DNA of 64,000 nt from an uncultured Collinsella sp. (GCA_902475785.1 CABSAN010000005.1:13840-77839), one strand, 5' to 3'. Positions 17,530-27,695 are shown, counted from the stretch's first letter. The notes: a model not told the origin generated them from the sequence alone. Numbers and translations: made by a program.

Positions 17530-18720
17530 ATGGCCTTTACCAAGAAGACCGTCCGCGACATCGATGTCGACGGAAAGCGCGTTCTCGTCCGCGTTGACTT
17601 TAACGTGCCTATCAAGGATGGCGTCGTTGGCGACACCACCCGTATCAAGGCTGCCCTGCCCACCATCAACTACCTCGTTGAGCACAACGCTCGCGTCATC
17701 CTCATGAGCCACCTCGGCCGTCCCGAGGGCACCGGCTTCCAGCCCGAGCTGTCCCTCGAGCCCGTCGCCAAGAAGCTCGCTGAGCTCTCTGGTCTCGACG
17801 TTGCCTTTGTCGCTGACACCTACGGCGAGAAGGCTGCTGAGGCTGTCGCCGCCGTCGAGCCGGGTAAGGTCCTCGTTCTCGAGAACGTCCGTTTTGACAA
17901 GCGTGAGAAGAAGAACGATCCCGAGATCGCCAAGAAGCTCGCTTCCTATGGTGACGTCTTCGTTCTCGATGCCTTCGGCACCGCTCACCGCGCCCAGGGT
18001 TCCGTCGTGGGCCCCGCCGCTTACCTGCCTGCCGTCGCCGGCTTCTTGCTCGAGAAGGAGGTCGACACGCTGACCGGCATCTTCGCCGAGCCCGAGCGCC
18101 CCTTCGTCGCCATCGTCGGCGGTTCCAAGGTTTCCTCCAAGATCGGCGTTCTCGATCACCTCATCGACTCCGCTGACACCCTGATCATCGGTGGCGGCAT
18201 GGCCTACACCTTCTTCCTGGCTCAGGGCCTGTCCGTTGGTCAGTCCCTCAAGGAAGAGGACTGGGTCGAGCGCGCCGGCGAGATGCTCAAGAAGGCCGAG
18301 GAGAAGGGTGTCAAGATCCTACTCCCCATCGACAACCGTGTTGCCGATCACTTTGGCGAGGACGCTGTCCCCGAGGTTGTTGCTTCCGACGCTATCCCCG
18401 ACGATCGTGAGGGTATGGACATCGGTCCCAAGACCGAGGAGCTCTATGCCGAGGCTGTCAAGGGCGCCAAGACCGTGTTCTGGAACGGCCCCATGGGCGT
18501 CTTCGAGTTTGACAACTTTGCTCACGGCACCCAGGCTATCGCCGAGGCTCTCGCCGAGGCTGACTGCACCTCGATCATCGGCGGTGGTGACTCTGTCGCA
18601 GCTGTCAACAAGTTCAACCTGGCCGACAAGATGAGCTGGATCTCCACCGGTGGTGGCGCTTCCATGGAGCTCGTCGAGGGTAAGGCCCTGCCCGGAGTGG
18701 AGGCGCTTCTCGATGCCTAA
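17530..18720 (+). CDS. pgk: Phosphoglycerate kinase
   Basis: Transfers phosphate from 1,3-bisphosphoglycerate to ADP. The 396 residues show the N-terminal substrate-binding motif RVDFNVP, SHLGRPEG, VLLENVRF-like VLENVRFDK, and the C-terminal nucleotide domain with GGSKVSSKI and GGGDSVAA near the end. Length is typical. ATG at 17530 has AAAGG upstream. The last 8 bases overlap the start of tpiA, so translation of the two is coupled. Confidence 0.98.
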   Translation: MAFTKKTVRDIDVDGKRVLVRVDFNVPIKDGVVGDTTRIKAALPTINYLVEHNARVILMSHLGRPEGTGFQPELSLEPVAKKLAELSGLDVAFVADTYGEKAAEAVAAVEPGKVLVLENVRFDKREKKNDPEIAKKLASYGDVFVLDAFGTAHRAQGSVVGPAAYLPAVAGFLLEKEVDTLTGIFAEPERPFVAIVGGSKVSSKIGVLDHLIDSADTLIIGGGMAYTFFLAQGLSVGQSLKEEDWVERAGEMLKKAEEKGVKILLPIDNRVADHFGEDAVPEVVASDAIPDDREGMDIGPKTEELYAEAVKGAKTVFWNGPMGVFEFDNFAHGTQAIAEALAEADCTSIIGGGDSVAAVNKFNLADKMSWISTGGGASMELVEGKALPGVEALLDA

Positions 18721-19480
18721 TCGCACCCTTCTTATCGCTGGTAACTGGAAGATGAACAACGACGTCGCCGAGGCCGCCAAGCTCGCCGACGAGCTGGCTC
18801 AGGCTCTGCCCGAGGTTCCGGCTGGCGTCGAGGTGCTCGTCTGCCCTCCGACCATCGACATCACCACGGTTCATGACCGCATTCAGGCTGCCCCCATCGC
18901 CCTCGGTGCACAGAACGTGTACTGGGAGGCCAAGGGTGCCTTCACCGGTGAGTCTTCTTGCGACATGCTCAAGTCCGCTGGCTGCACCTACTGCATCATC
19001 GGTCACTCCGAGCGTCGCGACTACTTCCACGAGACCGACGAGGATCAGAACAAGAAGGCTAAGGCTCTCGTTTCCGCCGGTCTTGTTCCCGTCTTCTGCT
19101 GCGGCGAGTCCCTCGAGGTCCGCGAGGCTGGCACCTATGTCGAGCACGTCGTGAACCAGGTCAAGGCTGGCCTTGCTGGCCTTGAGATCACCTGCCCCAA
19201 GCAGGTCGTCGTCGCCTACGAGCCCATCTGGGCCATCGGCACAGGCAAGACCGCTACCGCCGAGGACGCTCAGGAGGTCTGCGGCGCTATCCGTGAGACC
19301 CTCAAGGAGATGTTCGGCGAGGAGCTCGCCAACGGCATTCGCGTGCTGTATGGCGGTTCCGCCAAGCCCGGCAACATCGCCGAGCTCGTCGCCAAGCCCG
19401 ACGTTGACGGCGCCCTCGTGGGCGGCGCTTCGCTCAAGGCTGCCGACTTCGCCTCTATGGTCGTCAAGGCAGGCGAGTAG
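18713..19480 (+). CDS. tpiA: Triosephosphate isomerase
   Basis: Interconverts dihydroxyacetone phosphate and glyceraldehyde-3-phosphate. The 255-residue TIM barrel contains GNWKMN with the catalytic Lys, the His in IIGHSERR, and the catalytic Glu and lid loop in AYEPIWAIGTGKTA. The phosphate-binding end is YGGSAKPGN. The ATG overlaps the pgk stop. An in-frame start further upstream lies wholly inside pgk and was rejected. Confidence 0.98.
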   Translation: MPNRTLLIAGNWKMNNDVAEAAKLADELAQALPEVPAGVEVLVCPPTIDITTVHDRIQAAPIALGAQNVYWEAKGAFTGESSCDMLKSAGCTYCIIGHSERRDYFHETDEDQNKKAKALVSAGLVPVFCCGESLEVREAGTYVEHVVNQVKAGLAGLEITCPKQVVVAYEPIWAIGTGKTATAEDAQEVCGAIRETLKEMFGEELANGIRVLYGGSAKPGNIAELVAKPDVDGALVGGASLKAADFASMVVKAGE

Positions 19481-19485
19481 GACAT

Positions 19486-21039
19486 ATGGCACAACGTCAT
19501 CTTCCTGCACTCCTGATCATCATGGATGGTTGCGGCCTTGCTCCGGCCGATGGCGAGAACGCCGTCGCCGCTGCCAAGACGCCCTTCCTTGATAGCCTGT
19601 ACGAGAAGTACCCCCACACCACGCTCGGCGCTTCGGGCGAGGACGTGGGTCTTCCCGATGGCCAGATGGGTAACTCCGAGGTGGGTCACCTCAACATCGG
19701 TGCCGGACGCATCGTGTTCCAGGAGCTTTCGCGCATCAACAACGCCATCAAGGACGGCTCCATCGCCAAGAACGAGGTTTTTGTCAAGGCTATGGACGAC
19801 GTCAAGGCTGACGGTAAGACTCTCCACCTCATGGGCCTTATGAGCCCGGGCGGTGTTCATTCTCACATGAACCACGTCGAGGCTCTGGTCAAGATGGCTG
19901 CCGAGCACGGCGTCAAGACCGTTCGCGTCCACGCCTTCATGGATGGCCGCGACGTCGACCCGCAGTCCGGTGCTGGCTACATGAGCGAGTTCTGCGCCTT
20001 CCTGGCCAAGATCTCCGAGGAGACCGGTTGCGACGCTCGCGTTGCCACCGTCTCGGGTCGTTATTGGGCGATGGACCGCGACAACCGTTGGGAGCGCATC
20101 CAGCGCGCCTACGACGTCATGGTCAATGCGTCCGATGCTGATACCGACCCCGTTGCCGGTATCAAGGCCTACTACGAGAAGGACCCGCGCGGCGACGAGT
20201 TCGTCGAGCCCTTCGCTGCCCACAACGAGGGCATTCACGAGGGCGACGCGGCCATCTTCTTCAACTTCCGTCCCGACCGCGCTCGTCAGATGACCCGCGT
20301 GTTCACGGACAAGGAGTTCGACGGCTTTGAGCGCGAGCAGATCAAGCTTTCGCACTTTGTGACGATGACCGAGTACGATCCGACGTTTGACGTCGAGGTC
20401 GCCTTCCCCAAGACGTTCCCCGAGAACGTCCTGGCCGACGTTATCGCCGCCAATGGCCTGAAGCAGCTGCACACCGCCGAGACCGAGAAGTACGCCCACG
20501 TGACGTTCTTCCTCAACGGCGGCATCGAGGAGCCCAAGGAGGGCGAGGAGCGCGTGCTCGTCGCTTCCCCCAAGGTCGCTACCTACGATCTGCAGCCCGA
20601 GATGAGCGCTCCCGAGGTTACCGAGAAGCTTGTCGCCGCCATCAACGAGGATCGCGCTGATTTCTACATCGTGAACTTCGCGAACTGCGACATGGTTGGT
20701 CACACCGGTGTCTTCGACGCCGCCGTTAAGGCCGTCGAGGCTGTTGACGATGCCCTGTCCAAGGTTGTCCCGGCGATTCTCGCCAAGGGCGGCTTTGCGC
20801 TGATTACCGCCGACCACGGCAACGCCGATCACATGTTTGACGTTGCTTCCGACGGTTCCAAGCATCCGTTTACGGCTCACACCACCAACCGCGTGCCGTT
20901 CATCATCGTTGATGAGAAGGCCAAGCTCACCGGTATCGAGGACGGCCGTCTTTCCGATATCGCTCCGACCATGCTCACCATGGCTGGTATTGAGCCTTCC
21001 GCCGAGATGACGGGCCGCGTGCTCGCCACCGAGGCCTAA
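19486..21039 (+). CDS. gpmI: 2,3-bisphosphoglycerate-independent phosphoglycerate mutase
   Basis: A 517-residue metal-dependent mutase of the alkaline phosphatase superfamily, converting 3- to 2-phosphoglycerate without a bisphosphate cofactor. The N-terminal metal motif is MDGCGL (Gly-Cys where many have Gly-Trp/Phe-Gly), the phosphorylated Ser lies in MGNSEVGHLNIG, and the C-terminal metal site has TADHGNADHM. It begins 5 bases after tpiA and ends the glycolytic cluster at a strong terminator. Confidence 0.97.
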   Translation: MAQRHLPALLIIMDGCGLAPADGENAVAAAKTPFLDSLYEKYPHTTLGASGEDVGLPDGQMGNSEVGHLNIGAGRIVFQELSRINNAIKDGSIAKNEVFVKAMDDVKADGKTLHLMGLMSPGGVHSHMNHVEALVKMAAEHGVKTVRVHAFMDGRDVDPQSGAGYMSEFCAFLAKISEETGCDARVATVSGRYWAMDRDNRWERIQRAYDVMVNASDADTDPVAGIKAYYEKDPRGDEFVEPFAAHNEGIHEGDAAIFFNFRPDRARQMTRVFTDKEFDGFEREQIKLSHFVTMTEYDPTFDVEVAFPKTFPENVLADVIAANGLKQLHTAETEKYAHVTFFLNGGIEEPKEGEERVLVASPKVATYDLQPEMSAPEVTEKLVAAINEDRADFYIVNFANCDMVGHTGVFDAAVKAVEAVDDALSKVVPAILAKGGFALITADHGNADHMFDVASDGSKHPFTAHTTNRVPFIIVDEKAKLTGIEDGRLSDIAPTMLTMAGIEPSAEMTGRVLATEA

Positions 21040-21064
21040 GAGAAAACAAATACCGTTTTCTAGT

Positions 21065-21100
21065 AAGGGGGTTGTCCACAACCGGACAACCCCCTTTTTT
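21065..21100 (+). terminator. Terminator after gpmI
   Basis: AAGGGGGTTGTCC pairs perfectly with GGACAACCCCCTT around ACAACC and the stem runs into TTTTTT. Confidence 0.93.
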
Positions 21101-21204
21101 GGTATTTCTGCCATTTCCACCCCGTCCTTGAGTGGCAGGTAGGGGAGAGCGGGGGATTGTGGTACAGTACTGGAGTTTGAACTGTTCTATTAAGGAGCTT
21201 ATCT

Positions 21205-21459
21205 ATGGGTCCGTTCCAGATTCTTCTGTTTGTCGTTTGGGCTGTCTCTGCCGTGGCGCTGACGATTCTCGTCCTGATGCATTCCGGTAAGGGCACCGGC
21301 GTTTCGGATATGATCGCTAGCTCGTTGTACAACTCCAGCTCTGCCACGGGCGTCATGGAGCAGAACCTCGATCGCTTGACGGTAATTATGGCCGTTGTTT
21401 TTGCCGTGTGCGTCGTCCTGTGCATGTTCTTCTTCCCGCAGGGTATCGTCGGCTACTAA
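21205..21459 (+). CDS. secG: Protein translocase subunit SecG
   Basis: A small 84-residue membrane protein that supports the SecYEG channel. Two hydrophobic segments are visible (residues about 5-22 and 56-77) around a Gly/Ser-rich loop, matching SecG. A good AAGGAG precedes the ATG. The gene follows gpmI as in many actinobacteria but is separated by a terminator, so it has its own promoter in the 165-bp gap. Confidence 0.92.
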   Translation: MGPFQILLFVVWAVSAVALTILVLMHSGKGTGVSDMIASSLYNSSSATGVMEQNLDRLTVIMAVVFAVCVVLCMFFFPQGIVGY

Positions 21460-21484
21460 GCATCGGCGTATATACGATTTCAAT

Positions 21485-21512
21485 GGGTCTCGCATGTGCG
21501 GGACCCTTTTTG
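21485..21512 (+). terminator. Terminator after secG
   Basis: GGGTCTCGCA pairs with TGCGGGACCC (one wobble) over a minimal TG turn, followed by a T-rich run. Confidence 0.88.
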
Positions 21513-21752
21513 TTTACAGACTTGTAACAGAGCCAGAATATCACCACATACTTCGCCCAACTAAAGAAATTCTCGACCGTTAACCGGAATTAGCCCCAAA
21601 TCGTGCATAAAATGCGCTACTGTATTGCAAAACGTTGCTCCGTTGTGCATAACCAGCCATAGCAACGGACGGCGTTTTGATGGTTCGGATCGGATTGCCT
21701 CGACATGTGTCCGACTGAACATTTCTTTGTCCTATCTCATAAGGAGGATGGC

Positions 21753-23429
21753 ATGGCTGATTCTATGTTCCACCAGCCCGTTATGGGTCGTCGCGCCTTT
21801 GTTGGCGGCACCCTCGCTGCGAGCTCCATGGCTTTTCTTGCCGCATGCGGCAAGAAGGGCGGCGACACTTCCGGTTCTGAGTCCGGTTCGACGCTGAACT
21901 TCTACATCAACAACCCGGTCTGCATCGACCCCTACAATGTCCAGGAGGACCAGGGCACTCAGGTCGAGTACCAGCTCTTTGACGCTCTGACCTCTTATGA
22001 CGCCGAGAAGGGCGAGATCGTTCCGCTGGCTTGCGAGTCCTTCGAGGCCAACGACGACGCCACCGAGTTTACCTTCAAGATCAAGAAGGCCAAGTTCCAC
22101 AACGGTGACGACGTTACCTCCAAGTCGTTCAAGCTCGGTTGGGAGCGTCTGGTCAACACCAAGTCGGCCATCGCTACCGAGTATGGCCCGTCCGAGGTTT
22201 CCTATCACCTTTCCATGGTCGAGGGCTATGACGATCTGCTTGCCGGTAACGCTACTGAGCTCAGCGGTGTTACCTGCCCCGACGATGAGACCCTCGTCGT
22301 CAAGCTGTCTTCCGCTTACGCCGACTTCCCCTTCGTCGCCTCTCACCCGGCTCTGGCCCCGGTTCCCGAGTGCGCCGAGTCCGATGCCAAGAGCTTCTAT
22401 CTTGCACCGGTCGGTAACGGCCCGTTCATGATGGACGGCAAGTGGGAGGATGGTCAGGAGATCAACCTCAAGAAGTTCGACGATTACTATGGCGACAAGG
22501 CCAAGATCGACGGCATCCACTTCCAGGTCATCAAGGACGTGGAGACCGCCTACAAGGAGTTCCAGGCCGGTAACCTTGACATCTGCGACGTTCCCGTTGC
22601 TCAGATCGACGCTGCCAAGAAGGATCGCGGCGTGTCCAAGGACGGCTACACCATGGGCGACGGCGAGCGCATGCTGCTCGGCGCCGAGCCTTCCACCTAC
22701 TACCTGACCTGCAACACCACGGCTGAGCCGTTCAACAACGCCGACCTGCGCAGGGGCATCTCCCTGGCCATTAACCGTGAGGCCATCTGCAAGACCATCT
22801 TCAAGGGTACCCGTACCCCCGCCGACGGCATTGTTCCTCCGGGTATCGATGGCTACAAGGAGGGCGCATGGGAGTTCTGCGCCTACGACGTCGACAAGGC
22901 CAACGAGTACCTCGACAAGGTTGCTCCCGCTGGCGCTAACGGCGATCGTGGCATTAACGTGACCCTTTCCTACAACCAGGACGGTGGCCACAAGGAGATC
23001 ATGGAGTCCATCATCGGCGACCTCGCCAAGGTCGGCGTTACCGCCGTCTCCGATACTCCTGAGTGGTCTGCGCTGCTCGAGCAGTACCAGAACTTCAACT
23101 ATCAGTTCGGTCGTCTGGGCTGGATTGCCGACTACCCGATCATGGACAACTTCCTGTATCCGCTGTTCCACTCCGACTCCCTCGGTGGCGACAACCGCTC
23201 TGGTTACAACAACCCCGAGTTCGACGCCAAGGTCGACGAGGCCCGTACCACGGTTGACGACGAAGAGCGCGTCGCTAAGATGCAGGAGGCCGACGCAATG
23301 GTCGCTGCCGACTGCCCGGTCATCCCGGTGATGTTCTACACGCACACCATCGCTGGCTCCGATCGCATCAAGCACCTCTATGTCGATCCGCAGAAGCACG
23401 CCGAGCTGGGTACCGCCGAGCTCGCCTAA
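21753..23429 (+). CDS. Oligopeptide-binding lipoprotein, SBP family 5
   Basis: Binding protein of the second Opp/Dpp importer, 558 residues. The signal region has a twin-arginine GRRAFVGG and a lipobox LAAC, so it is probably a Tat lipoprotein. The mature part resembles OppA/MppA (IDPYNVQEDQGTQVEYQLFD, KKAKFHNGDDVTSK, RRGISLAINREAI). A perfect AAGGAGG precedes the ATG at 21753. The likely substrate is peptides. The 293-nt leader upstream contains TCCGTTG (21638-21644) with a complementary CAACGGA (21662-21668) that could form a hairpin. Confidence 0.9.
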   Translation: MADSMFHQPVMGRRAFVGGTLAASSMAFLAACGKKGGDTSGSESGSTLNFYINNPVCIDPYNVQEDQGTQVEYQLFDALTSYDAEKGEIVPLACESFEANDDATEFTFKIKKAKFHNGDDVTSKSFKLGWERLVNTKSAIATEYGPSEVSYHLSMVEGYDDLLAGNATELSGVTCPDDETLVVKLSSAYADFPFVASHPALAPVPECAESDAKSFYLAPVGNGPFMMDGKWEDGQEINLKKFDDYYGDKAKIDGIHFQVIKDVETAYKEFQAGNLDICDVPVAQIDAAKKDRGVSKDGYTMGDGERMLLGAEPSTYYLTCNTTAEPFNNADLRRGISLAINREAICKTIFKGTRTPADGIVPPGIDGYKEGAWEFCAYDVDKANEYLDKVAPAGANGDRGINVTLSYNQDGGHKEIMESIIGDLAKVGVTAVSDTPEWSALLEQYQNFNYQFGRLGWIADYPIMDNFLYPLFHSDSLGGDNRSGYNNPEFDAKVDEARTTVDDEERVAKMQEADAMVAADCPVIPVMFYTHTIAGSDRIKHLYVDPQKHAELGTAELA

Positions 23430-23526
23430 GAGTTTGCAGCTTCCGTGAGGGTCAAGTATTTACGTAGACCTCATGGGAAACATACAGTTCTCCCTAACCT
23501 GGGGTAAACTGGCTGATGGTAATTTT

Positions 23527-23554
23527 GGGATGCCGGTCTGGCGATCGGCATCCC
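23527..23554 (+). terminator. Hairpin between binding protein and permease
   Basis: GGGATGCCG pairs perfectly with CGGCATCCC around a 10-nt loop, followed by ATTTAG. As at 5461 and 54673, it lies just after a binding-protein gene and probably sets the ratio of binding protein to permease mRNA. Confidence 0.65.
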
Positions 23555-23585
23555 ATTTAGGTTAATCCCTAGATAGGGGAGTGGT

Positions 23586-24623
23586 ATGGGTAAGTACATC
23601 GTTAAACGTGTGCTTCAGTTCATCCCGGTATTTTTGGGCGTAACGCTGATTCTGTTCGCCCTCCAGAACATCGTGCCGGGAGATCCGATCAAGCTGATCG
23701 GTGGAGACAAGGCTCTGTCCCCCGAGGTGGAGCTTCAACTTCGCGTGCGCTATCACCTGGTCCAGGCGGACGAGGACGGCAACGCGATCCTTGACGAGAA
23801 CGGCGATCCCGTTCCAACGTCGCTTGTGGACCAATACTTGAATTACATGAATGGTCTGCTTCATGGCGATCTGGGCAATTCGTATCAGCGCAAGCTGCCG
23901 GTTGCGGAAATCTTTGCCCAGAAGTATCCGTATACGGTCAAACTTGCCGCGTGCGCCATCGTGCTCGAGGCAATCATGGGTATCGGTGCGGGTATCATTT
24001 CGGCAGTAAAGCGTTACTCCTTCTGGGATATTTTGGTAACGCTGACCACGTCAATCCTCGTTGCCGTTCCTGCCTTCTGGCTCGGTATGCTGCTGCAGCT
24101 GTTCTTTGGCGTCATCCTCAAGGACGCTACGGGCGGTGCATTCTCCATGCCGATCTCGGGTGCCGGCGGTTCCAGCTCTCAGTATCAGGATTGGATGCAC
24201 TATGTGCTTCCGACCATTACGCTGGCTTCGGTTTCGACCGCCTATGCTGCCCGCATCATGCGCTCGCAGCTGCTCGACGTCATGAACCAGGATTATATCC
24301 GCACGGCAAAGGCTAAGGGTCTCTCCAATCGCGCGATCATCATCAAGCATGCGCTTAAGAATGCACTCATCCCCGTCGTTACCTATATTGGTGTCGACTT
24401 CGGTGGCATGCTTTCGGGCGCCATCCTGACCGAGACGGTCTTTAACTGGCCCGGTATCGGCTCTGAGGTCTACCGCGCCATCAGCATGCGTGACTGGCCC
24501 ATCGTTATGGGCGGCGTTACGCTCATCGTTGTCGTCGTCATGGTGATCAACCTGCTCGTCGACATTAGCTATGCATTCCTCGACCCGCGCATCCGCCTTG
24601 GCGGTCCGTCGGATAAGGCCTAA
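23586..24623 (+). CDS. Oligopeptide ABC importer permease, OppB/DppB type
   Basis: Inner-membrane permease of 345 residues with the family start YIVKRVLQFIPVFLGVTLILF, the IVPGDPI motif after helix 1, a long extracytoplasmic loop, and the EAA motif (MNQDYIRTAKAKGLSNR). It begins after TAGGGGA and is followed 14 bases later by its partner permease. Confidence 0.95.
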   Translation: MGKYIVKRVLQFIPVFLGVTLILFALQNIVPGDPIKLIGGDKALSPEVELQLRVRYHLVQADEDGNAILDENGDPVPTSLVDQYLNYMNGLLHGDLGNSYQRKLPVAEIFAQKYPYTVKLAACAIVLEAIMGIGAGIISAVKRYSFWDILVTLTTSILVAVPAFWLGMLLQLFFGVILKDATGGAFSMPISGAGGSSSQYQDWMHYVLPTITLASVSTAYAARIMRSQLLDVMNQDYIRTAKAKGLSNRAIIIKHALKNALIPVVTYIGVDFGGMLSGAILTETVFNWPGIGSEVYRAISMRDWPIVMGGVTLIVVVVMVINLLVDISYAFLDPRIRLGGPSDKA

Positions 24624-24637
24624 GGGAGGTACGTCAC

Positions 24638-25573
24638 ATGCAGGAAACTGATTCTCAGTCTCAGGAGCAGGCTACCGCCACCAAGGCCGCATCTGCTCCC
24701 GCTAAGTCCCGCACACTGTGGGGCGACGCTTTTAAGCGTCTTCGTAAGAACAAGCTCGCCGTTATCGGTGTCTGCTGGATCATCATCGTCGTTGTGGTTG
24801 CCCTGACCGCAGATCTGTGGGCTAAGCCCTGGCTCGGTTCGCCGACGGCTTCCGACTCGACCACCATGGCCGAGACGTCGCTGCTGGCTCCGTGTGCCGA
24901 GCACCCGTTTGGTACCGACGCCCTTGGTCGCGACATTCTCGTCCGCGTTATCTACGGTGCACGCGTTTCGCTGTCCGTCGGCATTATGGCCACCGCCATC
25001 TCCACGGTGATCGGATTGGTCATGGGTGCTCTGGCCGGTTTCTACGGCGGAATCTGGGATACGATCATCATGCGCTTTGCGGATATCTTCCTAGCGTTCC
25101 CGTACGTGCTGTTCGTCGTCGCCATGATCGCCGTTATCGGCCGTGGTCTTCAGAATGTCTTTATCGCCATCGGTATTCTCGGCTGGCCTTCTATTGCGCG
25201 CGTCTTCCGATCCGCGATCCTGACGGTCAAGGAAAACGACTATGTTGACGCTGCGCGCGCGATGGGTGCATCCGATGCTCGTATCGTCGTGCGTCACATC
25301 TTCCCGAACTCCGTCGCTTCCATCGTGGTCTACGCGACTATGAACATTGGTGGCGCCATTCTGACCGAGTCCGCTCTGTCCTTCCTCGGCATGGGCGTTA
25401 TTCCGCCTACGCCTTCGTGGGGCTCCATGATTCAGGACGGTCAGCAGTATCTTCTGACTGCTCCCTGGATGATGATCATGCCCGGTCTGGCAATTCTCTC
25501 GACGGTGCTCGCCTTCACCCTGCTGGGTGATGGTCTGCGCGACGCCCTCGACGTCAAGATGAAGGACGCATAA
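24638..25573 (+). CDS. Oligopeptide ABC importer permease, OppC/DppC type
   Basis: A 311-residue permease with the long hydrophilic N-terminus of OppC proteins, helix 1 (LAVIGVCWIIIVVVVAL), the HPFGTDALGRDI motif, and an EAA loop (VKENDYVDAARAMGASDAR). It pairs with the preceding permease to form the channel. GGGAGG lies upstream of the ATG. Confidence 0.95.
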   Translation: MQETDSQSQEQATATKAASAPAKSRTLWGDAFKRLRKNKLAVIGVCWIIIVVVVALTADLWAKPWLGSPTASDSTTMAETSLLAPCAEHPFGTDALGRDILVRVIYGARVSLSVGIMATAISTVIGLVMGALAGFYGGIWDTIIMRFADIFLAFPYVLFVVAMIAVIGRGLQNVFIAIGILGWPSIARVFRSAILTVKENDYVDAARAMGASDARIVVRHIFPNSVASIVVYATMNIGGAILTESALSFLGMGVIPPTPSWGSMIQDGQQYLLTAPWMMIMPGLAILSTVLAFTLLGDGLRDALDVKMKDA

Positions 25574-25575
25574 GG

Positions 25576-26667
25576 ATGAAGAAGAACAAGAACTATGTGG
25601 ACCTGAAGGACCAGCCGGTTCCCGAGGGCCAGCATCTGCTCGAGGTCGATGACCTTAAGATGTATTTCCACACCGAGGATGGCGTTGTTCGCGCTGTCGA
25701 CGGTGTCTCCTACACGCTCGATCGCGGCGAGACCCTGGGCGTCGTCGGTGAGTCCGGCTCCGGTAAGTCCGTGACCGCCATGACCATCATGGGTCTTATC
25801 TCGATGCCTCCGGGAAAGATCGAGGGCGGCGACGTTCGCTATCGCGGTCGTTCTATCCTCGAGATGACCGAGGAAGAGATGCAGCACATTCGCGGTAACG
25901 ATATCGCGATGATCTTCCAGGATCCTATGACCTCCTTGAACCCGGTCTATAAGATCGGCAAGCAGGTGGGCGAGGGCCTTCGTCTGCACCGTGGCTACTC
26001 CAAGCAGGAGGCGCTCAAGCGCGCTACCGAGCTTTTGGACCTCGTGGGTATCCCCGAGCCCGAGAAGCGCGTCAATGAGTATCCGCACCAGTTCTCTGGC
26101 GGTATGCGTCAGCGCGTCATGATTGCCATGGCTCTTGCCTGCGATCCCGATATTCTGATTGCCGACGAGCCCACGACTGCCCTGGACGTTACCATTCAGG
26201 CTCAGATTATCGAGCTCATGCAGGAAATGCAGGAGAAGAACGGCAACGCCATCATCATGATTACCCATGACCTGGGTGTCGTCGCCGATATGGCCGATAA
26301 GATCATGGTTATGTACGCCGGTCGTCCCGTCGAGTTCGGTACTGCTGAGGAAATCTTCTACGAGAGCCGTCACCCCTATACCTGGGGCCTGATCCGCTCC
26401 ATCCCGGAGCAGGCTATCGATGAGAAGAAGCCGCTTACGCCGATTCACGGCAACCCGCCTTCGCTCATGAACCTGCCCGAGGGCTGCGTGTTCTCGCCTC
26501 GTTGTCCCTATGCGACCGATAAGTGCCGCAAGCAGCGCCCCGAGCGCGTTGTCACCGAGTCTGGTCATTACTCTGCGTGCCACTACTCCGGTGATCCCGA
26601 GTTTCTCAAGAACGCTCCTGAGACGTCCCGTACGCGCAAGGATTCCAAGAAGGGAGGCGAGGCGTAA
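25576..26667 (+). CDS. Oligopeptide ABC importer ATPase, OppD/DppD type
   Basis: A 363-residue nucleotide-binding subunit. Walker A GESGSGKS, signature FSGGMRQR and Walker B LIADEPTTALD are intact, and the C-terminus carries the oligopeptide-transporter Cys motif (CVFSPRCPYATDKC) that binds an iron-sulfur cluster in characterised Dpp ATPases. The gene starts 2 bases after the permease stop and its last base is shared with the next start codon. Confidence 0.96.
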   Translation: MKKNKNYVDLKDQPVPEGQHLLEVDDLKMYFHTEDGVVRAVDGVSYTLDRGETLGVVGESGSGKSVTAMTIMGLISMPPGKIEGGDVRYRGRSILEMTEEEMQHIRGNDIAMIFQDPMTSLNPVYKIGKQVGEGLRLHRGYSKQEALKRATELLDLVGIPEPEKRVNEYPHQFSGGMRQRVMIAMALACDPDILIADEPTTALDVTIQAQIIELMQEMQEKNGNAIIMITHDLGVVADMADKIMVMYAGRPVEFGTAEEIFYESRHPYTWGLIRSIPEQAIDEKKPLTPIHGNPPSLMNLPEGCVFSPRCPYATDKCRKQRPERVVTESGHYSACHYSGDPEFLKNAPETSRTRKDSKKGGEA

Positions 26668-27695
26668 TGGCAGATACCAACGAGCGTACTCCGTTGCTGA
26701 AGGTCGAGCACCTCTCTAAGGAGTTCCCCGCTGAGTCCGGCATGTTCGCCAAGCGTTTTTCCAAGCGTGTCGTCTCTGCTGTGAATGACATTTCGTTCGA
26801 GATTTATCCGGGCGAGACCTTTGGCCTGGTTGGCGAGTCTGGTTGCGGTAAGTCCACCACGGGCCGCACCATCATGCGCCTGACCAAGCCGACCGCCGGT
26901 AAGGTGTTCTTCCAAGGCAAAGATGTTGCCGAGATGAGCAAACATGAGATCAAGGACATGCGTCGCGAGATGCAGTTTATCTTCCAAGATCCTTATGCTT
27001 CGCTCAACCCTCGTATGACCATTGGTGAGATTGTCTCTGAGCCCATGACCATTCACGGCGTGGGCACCAAGGAGGAGCGCATTGAGCGCGTCCGCGAGCT
27101 TCTCGACGTCGTTGGACTGAACCCCGAGCACATCAACCGTTATCCTCATGAGTTTTCCGGCGGTCAGCGTCAGCGTGTCGGCATTGCCCGTGCATTTGCG
27201 CTGAAGCCCAAGCTGATTATCTGCGACGAACCGGTTTCCGCTCTGGATGTGTCCATTCAGGCCCAGGTTCTGAACCTGCTCAAGGAACTCCAGGACAAGT
27301 TCGGTACCGCATATCTGTTTATCGCCCACGACCTGTCCGTCGTGCAGCACATCTCCGATCGTGTTGCCGTTATGTATCTGGGTAAGATGGTCGAGGTTTC
27401 GGACTGGAAGACGCTCTACAGTGAGCCTCACCATCCGTACACGCAGTCGCTGCTGTCTGCCGTGCCGGTTCCCGATCCTGATATCCAGAAGACCCGCAAG
27501 CGCATCATCCTCGCTGGCGATCCGCCGTCGCCGCTGGATCCGCCGACCGGCTGCCGTTTCCACACGCGCTGTCCGATCGCTCAGGGCATCTGCTCCGAGA
27601 AGCTGCCTGAGTTTAAGGAAGTTGCCCCGGGCCACTGCTGCGCGTGCCACTTCGCCGAGCCGTTCCCGATCAAGGAATCGCACATCGACCTGTAG
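26667..27695 (+). CDS. Oligopeptide ABC importer ATPase, OppF/DppF type
   Basis: Second ATPase of the importer, 342 residues, with Walker A GESGCGKST, signature FSGGQRQR, Walker B IICDEPVSALD and the C-terminal motif CRFHTRCPIAQGIC. TAATG overlap with the preceding gene shows translational coupling. The operon ends here, followed by a 132-nt palindrome. Confidence 0.96.
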   Translation: MADTNERTPLLKVEHLSKEFPAESGMFAKRFSKRVVSAVNDISFEIYPGETFGLVGESGCGKSTTGRTIMRLTKPTAGKVFFQGKDVAEMSKHEIKDMRREMQFIFQDPYASLNPRMTIGEIVSEPMTIHGVGTKEERIERVRELLDVVGLNPEHINRYPHEFSGGQRQRVGIARAFALKPKLIICDEPVSALDVSIQAQVLNLLKELQDKFGTAYLFIAHDLSVVQHISDRVAVMYLGKMVEVSDWKTLYSEPHHPYTQSLLSAVPVPDPDIQKTRKRIILAGDPPSPLDPPTGCRFHTRCPIAQGICSEKLPEFKEVAPGHCCACHFAEPFPIKESHIDL